Part shown: positions 37,791 to 46,359 of the stretch, one piece after another
Numbering within the stretch: position 1 is the first letter of the stretch
Layout: each line of letters begins with the position of its first letter
Source: Clostridium beijerinckii HUN142
GTDB lineage: Bacteria > Bacillota > Clostridia > Clostridiales > Clostridiaceae
Direction: 5' to 3'
Assembly: GCF_000621745.1 (NCBI RefSeq)
Contig: NZ_JHXK01000013.1
Location: 62,001-126,000, forward strand
DNA: 64,000 bases
Notes under the pieces: model-generated
What the model was told of the DNA's origin: nothing
Seen by the model: only the letters and a program-made list of their open reading frames with translations
Databases searched by the model: none
Program-made: the position numbers and the translations under genes

Positions 37791-39104
37791 TTAATTGTTG
37801 AAAAGTTTTGAATATACGGTATTTAAAAAATCATCATTACTCACATCCTTAAAAAAATTTCTCGTATCAACAACTTTATTTTCAGATACTAAGACAAAAT
37901 GATTATTTTTGTTGTCTAAATATACTATAATATTTTTAGGTAAATTGGTATTAATCTTGACTAAGTTATGCCCAGCTTTGATTGACGAATTTAACAATCT
38001 ATTTTCTAGAAATTTTATAACTAATGGATATTTACTTTGTAGAAGTGTGTAAGACAAATATTTATCTTTACTACCATAGGAATATTCAGTTTTTGCAGCT
38101 AATATACTTTGGTTATAGTCAATATTCGGTGATTTATCTATAATTTCGTTACCAATAAAATCACTTATTTTTAAATTCAAATCAGAATAAGTTGAGTTGT
38201 AATTTTTATCATTATTTGTATTTGATAATATTCTACCTGTAGTAAGATGTAGTAGCAAAAAAGCAAAGACAAATATGCATGCTATGTTTATTGTTATGCG
38301 AGTATTTCTAGAATATTTTTTTTTCTTAATAAATTCTTTAAGAAAAAAAATAATTATAATAAAAGTAATTACTGTTATAAAAAGTGGGAGAATAGAATTT
38401 TCTTTGTCCAAATTATCTGAAATTAAAAATAATGGTATTGAAAATATTGCTAATAAAGATAAAGTACTTATTAATATATTTTTTATTCTTAATACTCTAT
38501 AAGTATTATAGGGTGTAAATCCATATTTTTTTAATCTCCATTTTGCTCTTATTGACCAAACGATTAAATTAATAAGTTTAATTATATTAGTAGATATAAA
38601 AAGAGTTCCTATAAATGCTATGAATATGGAGAAATTTGATGAAAGGAAATATTCTGTGCTATATGTGGTTTGTGAATATACATTGAAGATAAGCATGATA
38701 GTTATAAATAATTCACTAAGTCTGCCACGTAATGAAGATTTAAAAACTTGCTCGAACTTTTCTGTTTCATTAGTGTGTATTGGCACAATCTCAGTATTTT
38801 CTTTTGAACAGAATACTTGGATTTCGTTTGCTTGACATATAAAATCCCAGCCAGCAGCACTACAATATTCTCTGTATTCTAAAAGTTCACTATATTTTTG
38901 GGAATCATAATAAGAAAATTTACTAATAACATCTACAGAGTATTTTATTTTTTGTGGTTCGATTTTTTTAAATCTAAAAAATGGACCTTTAATTTTAGTT
39001 AATAACCAGCCTTTTTTGGCCATGATTTCAAGGTATTCCTCTACGGCAGTATATTCATAATGTGAGTAAATTAAAAAAGTTATTTTTGTATCATTAAATA
39101 TCAT
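37791..39104 (-). CDS. DUF2812 domain membrane protein
   Basis: The 437 residues have an N-terminal DUF2812 domain (EEYLEIMAKKGWLL, then FFRFKKIEPQKIKYSVDV and YCSAAGWDF, up to about residue 110), followed by four to five hydrophobic helices (about 130-155, 160-185, 210-260 and 270-290) and a C-terminal extracellular-type domain. DUF2812 proteins are nearly always encoded directly after a PadR-family repressor, as here, where the padR stop and this start overlap as TAATG. They are thought to act in membrane sensing of toxic compounds, but the function is not established. Confidence 0.88.
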   Translation of the reverse strand: MIFNDTKITFLIYSHYEYTAVEEYLEIMAKKGWLLTKIKGPFFRFKKIEPQKIKYSVDVISKFSYYDSQKYSELLEYREYCSAAGWDFICQANEIQVFCSKENTEIVPIHTNETEKFEQVFKSSLRGRLSELFITIMLIFNVYSQTTYSTEYFLSSNFSIFIAFIGTLFISTNIIKLINLIVWSIRAKWRLKKYGFTPYNTYRVLRIKNILISTLSLLAIFSIPLFLISDNLDKENSILPLFITVITFIIIIFFLKEFIKKKKYSRNTRITINIACIFVFAFLLLHLTTGRILSNTNNDKNYNSTYSDLNLKISDFIGNEIIDKSPNIDYNQSILAAKTEYSYGSKDKYLSYTLLQSKYPLVIKFLENRLLNSSIKAGHNLVKINTNLPKNIIVYLDNKNNHFVLVSENKVVDTRNFFKDVSNDDFLNTVYSKLFNN

Positions 39105-39418
39105 TATTTTTCCTCCATATATAAAGATCCATCTTTAATCAAGGTATTAAGTCTCGCATATTCATCAAGCAATATTTGCTTACCTTTTTCAGTTATTATA
39201 TAACTACGTTTTCTACCTTTTACTTCAGTTTCTCTTATGATGGTTTCTTTTTCGAATTTTCCAAGAAGGGTGTATAGGGTACCTGGGCCTACTCTTATAC
39301 GTCCTTTTGATATTTCTGAAACTGCATCCATAATATCTACCCCGCATCTTTCAATGAGCAAAGCTATTAATATATAATACATTGGCTCAGTCAGATTTTG
39401 AAATTGTTCTCGTGCCAT
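39104..39418 (-). CDS. PadR-family transcriptional regulator
   Basis: This 104-residue winged-helix protein has the PadR signature MYYILIALLIERCGVDIMDAV, then RIRVGPGTLYTLLGKFEKETIIRE for the recognition helix and wing, and RKRSYIITEKGKQIL. Family members repress their own operon until a ligand is bound. The gene has an AGAGGTG site and overlaps the DUF2812 gene by one base (TAATG), so the two are translationally coupled. Two perfect operator-like palindromes lie over its promoter. Confidence 0.93.
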   Translation of the reverse strand: MAREQFQNLTEPMYYILIALLIERCGVDIMDAVSEISKGRIRVGPGTLYTLLGKFEKETIIRETEVKGRKRSYIITEKGKQILLDEYARLNTLIKDGSLYMEEK

Positions 39419-39434
39419 TTATTATCACCTCTTT

Positions 39435-39491
39435 AATATCGAGTATCGATATCTATAGTTTTATATTAATATCGATACTCGATATTGTCAA
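39435..39491 (-). promoter_or_regulatory. padR promoter embedded in paired operator sites
   Basis: Two 18-bp blocks, 39435-39452 and 39469-39486, are perfect inverted copies of each other (AATATCGAGTATCGATAT), and each is itself nearly palindromic. On the minus strand TTGACA (39491-39486) and TAATAT (39468-39463) form a 17-bp-spaced promoter whose spacer is one of the blocks; the other lies just after the transcription start. This is a typical autorepression layout. Confidence 0.85.
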
Positions 39492-39559
39492 TGATATTTT
39501 ACACGTATTATCCATATGTTCAATAATATTACAAAGATGAAAAAACTTAAAGTAAAATA

Positions 39560-39592
39560 TAAAAATAGGGAACTCACAAAGAAGCTCCCTAC
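39560..39592 (-). terminator. Terminator of the ABC-F gene
   Basis: On the minus strand TAGGGAGC and GTTCCCTA pair (one G-U) around a 10-nt loop and are followed by TTTTTATA. Confidence 0.75.
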
Positions 39593-39647
39593 TGTAATAT
39601 AAAAATAAAGCTATGTGTAATTAGTGGTAGTTGTGAATTAAAATGTG

Positions 39648-41204
39648 CTAAATAATTTTAGTTGTCCAATCTTCGCAATTCCAAGTTTCTGTTATTATAT
39701 CTCTATAAAATTCAGGTTCATGCGAAACTAACAGAATTGTTCCTTTATATTCTTTAAGCGCTCTTTTTAACTCATCCTTTGCGTCAACATCTAAGTGATT
39801 AGTAGGTTCGTCAAGTATTAATATATTAGTTTCATTATTTATAATTTTACAAAGTCTAACTTTTGCAGCCTCACCACCAGATAGAACTCTTATTTGTGAT
39901 TCTAATTGCTTAGTTGTAAGTCCGCATTTAGCAAGAGCAGCTCTTATTTGGTATTGAGTATATCCAGGGAATTCCTGCCATAATTCATCTATACAAGTAT
40001 TGCTATTATTGCCTCTATCTTCTTGTTCGAAATAACCTATGTATTGATAATCTCCTAAATGAACTTCTCCACTTATTGGTTTTATTATACCAAGTAAACT
40101 TTTTAGAAGAGTTGATTTACCAAGTCCGTTAGCTCCAACTAATGCTATTTTTTGTCCTCTTTCCATATATAAATTTAATGGTTTTGTAAGAGGAGAGTCA
40201 TAACCTATAACTAAATCTTTAGTTTCGAAAATAACTTTGCCTGAAGCTCTAGCAGATTTGAAGTTGAATTCTGGCTTTGGTTTTTCTTTTGAAAGTTCAA
40301 TTATATCCATCTTATCTAGCTTCTTTTGTCTAGACTTAGCCATATTTGCGGTAGCAACATTAGCTTTATTTCTTGCTACGAAATCTTCAAGTCTTGCGAT
40401 TTCTTTTTGTTGTTTTTCGTAAGCAGCTTCAAGCTTCTTTTTGTTCTCTTCATATATTCTTTGGAATTCATCGTAATTTCCTACGTATCTTGTAAGTCTT
40501 CGTTCTTCAACGTGATAAATTAAGTTAACTACTGAATTTATAAATGGAACATCATGGGATATTAATATAAACGCATTCTCATATGATTGAAGATATCTTT
40601 TAAGCCATTCGATATGTTCTTCATCCAAGTAGTTTGTAGGCTCATCTAAAAGTAAAATATCAGGAGATTGTAATAATAGTTTTCCTAGAAGAATTTTTGT
40701 TCTTTGTCCACCAGATAAATCATCAACGTCTTTGTCTAACCCTAGGTCTAAAAGCCCAAGACCTTTTGCAACTTCTTCAACTTTTGGATCAATAACATAA
40801 AATCCGTTATGATCAAGCATGTCTTGAATTACAGCAGTTCTTTCTAGCATTTTATTTAACTCATCCTCAGTACAATCGCCCATCTTTTCATATAAAGAAT
40901 TCATTTCTGCTTCTAAATCAAAAAGATATTTAAAAGCATCTCTTAAGGCATCTCTTATACTTTGACCTTTCATTAATGCTGCATGCTGATCCATGTAACC
41001 AACTCTAACATTATTAGACCAAATAACATTCCCTTCATCAGGCATTAGCTTACCAGTTACTATATTCATAAATGTAGATTTACCTTCTCCATTAGCACCA
41101 ATAAGACCAACATGTTCACCCTTTAATAATCTAAATGAAACATCTTCAAAAATAGCTCTATCTCCAAATCCGTGATTCATATTTTTAACAGTAAGTATGC
41201 TCAT
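39648..41204 (-). CDS. ABC-F family ATPase
   Basis: A 518-residue protein with two ATP-binding domains and no membrane segment, hence ABC-F. Walker A motifs are GANGEGKST and GANGLGKST, signatures DLSGGQRTK and LSGGEAAKV, Walker B motifs LLLDEPTNYLD and LILDEPTNHLD. A charged interdomain linker (about residues 240-310, KKKLEAAYEKQQKEIARLEDF) is the part that reaches into the ribosomal E-site in this family. It resembles the YkpA/YbiT housekeeping branch more than the antibiotic-protection branch, judging by its short linker. The ATG at 41204 is 6 nt after GGAGG. A TTGACA with TTTAAA 16 nt downstream (41342-41315, minus strand) is a likely promoter. Confidence 0.95.
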   Translation of the reverse strand: MSILTVKNMNHGFGDRAIFEDVSFRLLKGEHVGLIGANGEGKSTFMNIVTGKLMPDEGNVIWSNNVRVGYMDQHAALMKGQSIRDALRDAFKYLFDLEAEMNSLYEKMGDCTEDELNKMLERTAVIQDMLDHNGFYVIDPKVEEVAKGLGLLDLGLDKDVDDLSGGQRTKILLGKLLLQSPDILLLDEPTNYLDEEHIEWLKRYLQSYENAFILISHDVPFINSVVNLIYHVEERRLTRYVGNYDEFQRIYEENKKKLEAAYEKQQKEIARLEDFVARNKANVATANMAKSRQKKLDKMDIIELSKEKPKPEFNFKSARASGKVIFETKDLVIGYDSPLTKPLNLYMERGQKIALVGANGLGKSTLLKSLLGIIKPISGEVHLGDYQYIGYFEQEDRGNNSNTCIDELWQEFPGYTQYQIRAALAKCGLTTKQLESQIRVLSGGEAAKVRLCKIINNETNILILDEPTNHLDVDAKDELKRALKEYKGTILLVSHEPEFYRDIITETWNCEDWTTKII

Positions 41205-41460
41205 CAATTACCTCCAAAAAACTTATAAAATTTGCAACTAAGTGAAAAGACTCCTAAAGTAAGAGAAAAATAATAAGCTTATAATCACTTTTTGTAGTTG
41301 CGTATCCTTAATAGTTTAAAGGATAAAAAGCCAGTATGTCAAAGTAAATTTGCGAAAATTTTTGTATATTAAAAATATAAATGAGAAGCACATTAAAACT
41401 GTAATGATATATTCTTAAATTAGGATTTTGAGTATTGTTAAATAAATTTGATTAAAATAT

Positions 41461-41607
41461 CATGTTTGTTGATAAAAAAACTATAGGGGGTGACTCTGTG
41501 TGTTATCAACGGGTGGCATATAATTAAGTATAAGTTGATAAACATGGACGTACTTGAGGAGGTTAGAACTAATATATTTTGGCATCTAATATTACAATAT
41601 TAGATGC
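41461..41607 (+). ncRNA. Candidate structured RNA with alternative pairings
   Basis: In the gene-free stretch 41205-41873, CATGTTT (41461-41467) can pair with AAACATG (41540-41546). ATCAAC (41505-41510) can pair with either of two GTTGAT copies (41468-41473 or 41534-41539), a mutually exclusive choice. A perfect 12-bp hairpin GCATCTAATATT/AATATTAGATGC (41582-41607) follows, though with a poor T-tail. No known riboswitch class was recognised, and the next gene starts 266 nt later. Confidence 0.4.
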
Positions 41608-41873
41608 GTTATTAATAAATGCACCTGTCATTTGCTATTTTAGAAAATACTATAAATTATGGTTGATTATTTACATAACATGTTATAATTTTAGTAATAA
41701 AATTCGTATATCAATAATTTAAGTGATGCTGATAATTGTTTAGAAAGTTTGTTTAATACAACTTTAAATTTAATATTATTAAAGATACGAGAGAGTTTAT
41801 ATTGATAAAATTAAGATAAGATATGCTAGAGACATAATTAGATATTTAACCAGTTTATATAAGGGGGAGCAAG

Positions 41874-42413
41874 ATGGAAAATTTGGTTACCGATAGATTA
41901 ATATTGAGAACACGGAAAGAGGAGGATTACAAAGATTTATATGAATATGCTAAAAGTAAATTGGTAGGTCCTAACGCTGGTTGGATGCCACATAAAAATG
42001 AGGATGAGAGTAAAAGAATAATAAAAATGTTTATTAAAAATAATGAAACATATGCTATTGTTTTAAAATCAGAAAATAAAGTTATTGGCAGCATAGGTCT
42101 TCATGATAGAAAACCTGATGATAATTTTTTGAAACTAAATCAAAAAGAAGTAGGTTATGTTCTCAATCCTATATACTGGGGGAAAGAAATAGTTCCTGAA
42201 GCGGTAAAATCATTAGTTGACTACGGATTTAATGAATTAAATCTAGATTTGATTTGGTGCGCGCATTTTGATTTTAATAATAACTCAAAAAGAGTGATTG
42301 AAAAATGTGGATTCAAATATAAATTTCAGAAGTCTGAAAATTTAAAACTTCTAAATAATAAAGAAGTAACTACATTATATTATTGTATTTTTAGAACTGA
42401 GTATAAAAAGTAA
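41874..42413 (+). CDS. GNAT-family N-acetyltransferase, RimJ/RimL-like
   Basis: The 179 residues begin VTDRLILRTRKEEDY, typical of RimL-type acetyltransferases, followed by GSIGLH (strand 4), VGYVLNPIYWGKEIVPEAVKSLVDYGF with the acetyl-CoA-binding turn, and NNSKRVIEKCGFKY. Targets in this branch are N-terminal amino groups of proteins or small molecules; the substrate is not predictable. It has a GGGGGAGC site and stands alone. Confidence 0.92.
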   Translation: MENLVTDRLILRTRKEEDYKDLYEYAKSKLVGPNAGWMPHKNEDESKRIIKMFIKNNETYAIVLKSENKVIGSIGLHDRKPDDNFLKLNQKEVGYVLNPIYWGKEIVPEAVKSLVDYGFNELNLDLIWCAHFDFNNNSKRVIEKCGFKYKFQKSENLKLLNNKEVTTLYYCIFRTEYKK

Positions 42414-42539
42414 CTTAAATATATCCTAAAATAAGATTAATTTACATAGTTTTGTTTACAATCGAAGGTCTAAAGAGTTTTTGCAAAAAAAATTTATTAA
42501 TGAATAGACATCTTTCGAAAAATCGAAGAAAAGGTGCTG

Positions 42540-42583
42540 AATTAAGCTAATGGATAAAAATTATCTGTTAGCTTAATTTTTGC
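42540..42583 (+). terminator. Terminator downstream of the GNAT gene
   Basis: AATTAAGCTAA and TTAGCTTAATT form a perfect 11-bp stem around a 17-nt loop, followed by TTTTG. The rest of the 42414-42742 gap shows nothing else. Confidence 0.8.
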
Positions 42584-42742
42584 GTTTGTATAAAGATTGT
42601 TTTTGTCTGTAAGTAATTAAAAATTTTAACTTAGCCAAACTTTTATAATAATATTCCTATTTTGGGGCAAACTTTTAGTATAAAAAAATTTTTTGTTATT
42701 GGTATTATAAGTTGCTTAAATTATTATATGAAAGGAGACATT

Positions 42743-42910
42743 ATGATGTTAGATTTGACTAAGGAAATAAAGGAAAGAGCAGAAAAAATGGGTTATGAAA
42801 TGAAAGGGTTAGCAGAAGACATGGGGAATGAAATGAGAAGCATGGGGGAATTAGTAAAGTCAAAAGCAGAAAAGTTGAGTAATGAAATAAAGAATAGAAT
42901 GATAAGATAA
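42743..42910 (+). CDS. Small charged helical protein
   Basis: The 55 residues (starting MMLDLTKEIKERAEKMG) are predicted to be one or two amphipathic helices with regular Met, Glu and Lys spacing, no Cys and no membrane segment. The frame follows an AAGGAG site; the ATG at 42743 and the next at 42746 are both possible. A very long hairpin directly overlaps and follows the stop. No family recognised. Confidence 0.65.
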   Translation: MMLDLTKEIKERAEKMGYEMKGLAEDMGNEMRSMGELVKSKAEKLSNEIKNRMIR

Positions 42911-42966
42911 AATATAAAGAAGATAGCGATTACATTAACAGTGTGATTGCTATCTTCTTTATATTT
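42909..42966. terminator. Long bidirectional terminator
   Basis: AAATATAAAGAAGATAGC and GCTATCTTCTTTATATTT are perfect 18-nt complements, and the inner GATTACA/TGTGATT extends the stem with G-U pairs. It separates two convergent genes. Confidence 0.85.
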
Positions 42967-43016
42967 ATTTAAAAGTAACATAAAAAAGTAGAAATCATAT
43001 TATATAGTGGACATGG

Positions 43017-43721
43017 TTATAGGGTAAGTAGACTACCTCGATCTATTAATTTCCCTTTTCTTAGTGCAATGGGTAAGATATCATATTTAAAAAGAAATTT
43101 TTTTATTTTATCTCCCCACATGTAACTATCTAAATCACCAAAGAAAGCCATCTTATTATTAGAGATCATACCGCCGACCCCGCCTATAAAACCATAATTT
43201 AGTGAAGGTAGTAGTATATCTCCAGGAGGAAGCAGAAGGATATCAAAATCATAATTTTTAAGAGAACTAAAAATTCCTTTATCACTTGTTATTAAGGCTT
43301 TTTCTCTAACAGGGAGAATGGAACATTTAGTATAACCTTGAGGAACATTAATGTGTATTTTTGAATTTTGAGAACTCAATAGATTTTCGTCGCTATATTT
43401 TAAAGTATGTATAAAATAATTTTCTGAAATTAAAGAATTTAAAATAATATCGTTTGGATATGTATTGGACAATGTGTTTTTTGAAACAATATAATTTATG
43501 TCGTTTAATTTAAGAATTTCTTTGAATTTTTCAGGAATATTTCTTTGAATAATTATCTTATTAAATGAATTATTTTTTAGTACATTCAATTGGATATCGG
43601 GATGGCCATTTATGGCATCATAAACATCATTACATTTGGGTATTAATATTGGTTTAAGGTCTAGTTTTGAAAGGGTAAGTAATTCTTCTTTAGTAATTCT
43701 ATAATCGACAAAACAGTGCAT
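43017..43721 (-). CDS. DUF6873-like protein (guanidine-modifying-enzyme fold)
   Basis: The 234-residue protein shows the marks I associate with the DUF6873 'GME fold' family: GHPDIQLNVL near residue 40, QGYTKCSILPV, ALITSDKGI, LLPPGDILLPSLNYGFIGGVGG and MAFFGDLDSY. These resemble a shortened amidinotransferase-type propeller with an Asp/His/Cys set. No substrate is known. It is convergent with the small helical gene and has a GGAG site 8 nt before the ATG. Confidence 0.65.
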   Translation of the reverse strand: MHCFVDYRITKEELLTLSKLDLKPILIPKCNDVYDAINGHPDIQLNVLKNNSFNKIIIQRNIPEKFKEILKLNDINYIVSKNTLSNTYPNDIILNSLISENYFIHTLKYSDENLLSSQNSKIHINVPQGYTKCSILPVREKALITSDKGIFSSLKNYDFDILLLPPGDILLPSLNYGFIGGVGGMISNNKMAFFGDLDSYMWGDKIKKFLFKYDILPIALRKGKLIDRGSLLTL

Positions 43722-43945
43722 ATAATTCTCCTTATAAGAATGTGTAACTGATATTTAAAAGTAAAACTATCAGTATTAAAATTATTATTTTAAATTATAT
43801 TTTGCACTTTAAAAGATACTATGTCAATTAAGTAACTACTAAATGTATAAAAAATCAATATTATATCAACTAAAAATATATCATATGAATCTTGCATATC
43901 CTCAAATTTTTAATACATACTAATATTAAGAAGGGAGTGAAATCC

Positions 43946-44842
43946 ATGCTTATTTTAAAATTAGCTTATAGTGAAGACTTGACTTTTTCCCACGACTTGC
44001 AAGAGCTAAAAGAGCTACTAAAGAAGAAGGAGATTTTAATTGGATTTGTTGAAAGCATAGAAGGAGAAACTCATATAATTAAGGTAATTTGTGAAGAAAA
44101 TTGTTATAATGAAAAAGTAAAAGAGATTATTAACTTATATGTTAGTAATATTTTATATAGAATAGTTATTGATAATTACAGAAAAAAGGAAATGTTTGAA
44201 TTTATAACAGATAATTATTTTTTCTTAAAGCAATCCGAAATATTAGAGGTTGAAGATCAAATAGTAAAAGTGTTAAAGTATGAGGAAGTAAATGCAAATG
44301 AGGATACTATATTTTGTTTAAATAAAATTAATTCTATGGTAGAAAAAATTAGAGACTGCATAAGTGAAAAACAAGAGATTAATATAGATGGATTTATAAC
44401 TTTTAGGATGAGAAAATTAAGAGAGGATATAGAAAAAATTATAGATAAAGTAGTAGAAAGATATATGGTAGAAAAAGAATATAAGGAATTTATAAAATTG
44501 TTAAAATACTTTGTAGAAATACAAGAGTGTAAAATAGAAGAAATAAATATAATAATAGAAGATAATAATTATATGGTAAGGGATAAGCAAGGCAAGGATT
44601 TATATTACGATTTTTTTAGTGAAATTGCGACTGATCAGAATAAAGCCGATTTAAATATGGAAGATATATTAATTAGTGGGCTAATAACAAGTGCTCCTGA
44701 AAATGTAAATATATATGGAAAAGAAAATTGTACTAATAAAGAATTTTTAGATACTATTCAAAATGTATTTGGAGATAAGGTTCATTTTTATGAATCGAAT
44801 AATGATTATAAAACCAATGAAATAATAGCAAAAAAATATTGA
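43946..44842 (+). CDS. ytxC: Sporulation protein YtxC-like
   Basis: The 298-residue protein is rich in Lys, Glu and Ile, with INIDGFITFRMRKLREDIEKIIDKVVERYMVEKEYKEF-type helices (about residues 148-185) that mark the YtxC family. In clostridia ytxC is usually found upstream of thrS and infC; here infC follows directly and thrS is absent from the interval. The ATG at 43946 is 8 nt after AAGGGAG. The promoter of the infC operon overlaps its stop codon. Confidence 0.75.
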   Translation: MLILKLAYSEDLTFSHDLQELKELLKKKEILIGFVESIEGETHIIKVICEENCYNEKVKEIINLYVSNILYRIVIDNYRKKEMFEFITDNYFFLKQSEILEVEDQIVKVLKYEEVNANEDTIFCLNKINSMVEKIRDCISEKQEINIDGFITFRMRKLREDIEKIIDKVVERYMVEKEYKEFIKLLKYFVEIQECKIEEINIIIEDNNYMVRDKQGKDLYYDFFSEIATDQNKADLNMEDILISGLITSAPENVNIYGKENCTNKEFLDTIQNVFGDKVHFYESNNDYKTNEIIAKKY

Positions 44843-44867
44843 CATGGATTAACAAGAATGATATACT
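44839..44867 (+). promoter_or_regulatory. Consensus promoter of the infC operon
   Basis: TTGACA (44839-44844) and TATACT (44862-44867) are exactly 17 bp apart. The -35 box overlaps the ytxC stop codon. Confidence 0.85.
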
Positions 44868-44873
44868 CATACA

Positions 44874-44990
44874 TGTTAAGAAGAAACAGCCGTTTCTCAC
44901 CCTGCAGTGTTAAATCTACTAGTATGGGTTTATGTAATGTCTATACATTGAGTATTGATAATTTGGGACGGCAGTTATGCCGTCTTTTTA
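44874..44990 (+). promoter_or_regulatory. L20-type leader of infC-rpmI-rplT with attenuator
   Basis: The leader between the promoter and infC ends in the terminator GACGGC-loop-GCCGTC followed by five T (44967-44989). Upstream segments (AGAAACAGCCGTTTCT hairpin region, then CACCCTGCAGTG) can form the rest of the fold. In Firmicutes, ribosomal protein L20 binds such a leader and triggers premature termination of its own operon; gene content and terminator position match. I inferred the class from context. Confidence 0.75.
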
Positions 44991-45021
44991 TTATGTATAT
45001 AGTTTTTCGGAGGTGAAAAAT

Positions 45022-45534
45022 ATTAATAAAGATTTTTCTATGAATGAAGAAATTAGAGAAAAAGAGATTAGACTAATAGGGAGTAACGGGGAACCGTTAG
45101 GTGTTGTCCCAACTATCGAAGCAAAAAAACTTGCTGAAGAAAAAGATATGGATTTAGTTATGATGTCTCCTACTGCGAAACCACCAGTTTGTAGGATTAT
45201 GGACTATGGTAAGTATGTATATGAGCAATCTAAAAAAGAAAAAGATGCTAAGAAAAAGCAAAAAATCGTATCTATTAAAGAAGTAAGATGTAGTCTAACT
45301 ATTGAGGAACATGACATTGATATAAAGGCAAAAAATGCCAGGAAGTTCCTATTAGAAGGAGATAAAGTTAAAATCACTGTACGATTTAGAGGTAGAGAAA
45401 TGGAACTTGCCCATATGGGACAAAAGATTCTTGATAACTTTGCAGCTAAATTAGAAGATGTCTGCCTAGTAGAAAAAAGACCTAAAAGAGAAGGCAGAAA
45501 TATGACAATGGTTTTAGGGCCTAAAAAGGCATAA
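45022..45534 (+). CDS. infC: Translation initiation factor IF-3
   Basis: IF-3 keeps the 30S subunit free and checks the start codon. With an ATT start at 45022 the protein has 170 residues beginning (M)[19 protein letters not shown], the normal IF-3 opening; GGAGGTG lies 8 nt before this ATT. An ATG at 45040 is too far from the site and would cut the conserved start. A rare ATT start is usual for infC, because IF-3 itself discriminates against such codons and so regulates its own synthesis. The N domain, basic linker and C domain ([24 protein letters not shown]) are complete. Confidence 0.95.
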   Translation: MNKDFSMNEEIREKEIRLIGSNGEPLGVVPTIEAKKLAEEKDMDLVMMSPTAKPPVCRIMDYGKYVYEQSKKEKDAKKKQKIVSIKEVRCSLTIEEHDIDIKAKNARKFLLEGDKVKITVRFRGREMELAHMGQKILDNFAAKLEDVCLVEKRPKREGRNMTMVLGPKKA

Positions 45535-45555
45535 CTTGAGAGGAGGATTTTAATC

Positions 45556-45753
45556 ATGCCAAAAATGAAGACTCATAGAGGAGCAGCAAAAAGATTCAGA
45601 AAGACAGGTACAGGAAAACTTAAAAGAGGTAAGGCATTTAGAAGCCATATCTTAACAAAGAAGAGTTCAAAGACTAAGAGACATCTTAGAAAAGCTGGAT
45701 ATGTTTCAGATTCACAATTAAAAGTAATGAAGAAATTATTACCATACCTATAA
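45556..45753 (+). CDS. rpmI: Ribosomal protein L35
   Basis: A 65-residue, highly basic protein of the 50S subunit: [20 protein letters not shown] at the start and [28 protein letters not shown] end. It lies 21 nt after infC with a GAGGAGG site, in the standard infC-rpmI-rplT operon. Confidence 0.98.
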   Translation: MPKMKTHRGAAKRFRKTGTGKLKRGKAFRSHILTKKSSKTKRHLRKAGYVSDSQLKVMKKLLPYL

Positions 45754-45780
45754 TATAGGGTAATGCAGGAGGTTTAAGTA

Positions 45781-46140
45781 ATGGCAAGAGTAAAGAGAGC
45801 GAAGAATTCTCGTAAAAATCATAAAAAAGTTTTAAAACTTGCAAAAGGATACTACGGTGGAAAAAGTAAGTTATTTAAAACTGCTAATGAATCAGTAATA
45901 AGAGCATTAAGAAATTCTTATGTTGGAAGAAAGAACAAGAAGAGAGATTACAGAAGTTTATGGATAGCTAGAATTAACGCAGCTACAAGAATTAACAATT
46001 TATCATATTCTAAATTCATGAATGGAATTAAATTAGCTGGAATAGACATCAACAGAAAGATGTTATCTGAAATAGCTATAAATGATCCAAAGGCATTTAC
46101 TGAATTAGTAGAAGTTGCTAAGAAACAATTAAATGCTTAG
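45781..46140 (+). CDS. rplT: Ribosomal protein L20
   Basis: This 119-residue basic 50S protein carries the expected blocks [47 protein letters not shown] and [18 protein letters not shown]. It initiates 23S rRNA assembly and is the probable repressor acting on the leader upstream of infC. The gene ends the operon and is followed by a strong terminator. Confidence 0.98.
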   Translation: MARVKRAKNSRKNHKKVLKLAKGYYGGKSKLFKTANESVIRALRNSYVGRKNKKRDYRSLWIARINAATRINNLSYSKFMNGIKLAGIDINRKMLSEIAINDPKAFTELVEVAKKQLNA

Positions 46141-46143
46141 TAC

Positions 46144-46176
46144 ATAAAATGCGGCTTATGCCGCATTTTATTTTTA
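46144..46176. terminator. Terminator of the infC operon
   Basis: ATAAAATGCGGC and GCCGCATTTTAT are perfect complements around a 4-nt TTAT loop, followed by TTTTTAT. A weaker hairpin with TTTTTTT lies at 46199-46232. Confidence 0.9.
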
Positions 46177-46359
46177 TATTTAAATATAAATTATGATTAA
46201 AAAAGATCAGAGATATCTGCTGTTTTTTTAGAAGTTTGATTATGTGTAGAATTTCTTAGTTATTAATGGAATAATTAGATTTTGGGCATGTTAAAAATAT
46301 ATTGCTAAATAATAATCTTATTACTTTTCCATAATCCTATAGTTTTGAGGTGTAAAACT

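Noticed and set aside
41546..41605. Short frame starting ATGGACGTACTTGAG in the gap before the GNAT gene
   Set aside because: It is only 19 codons, has no upstream ribosome site and runs through the hairpin arms of the RNA candidate.
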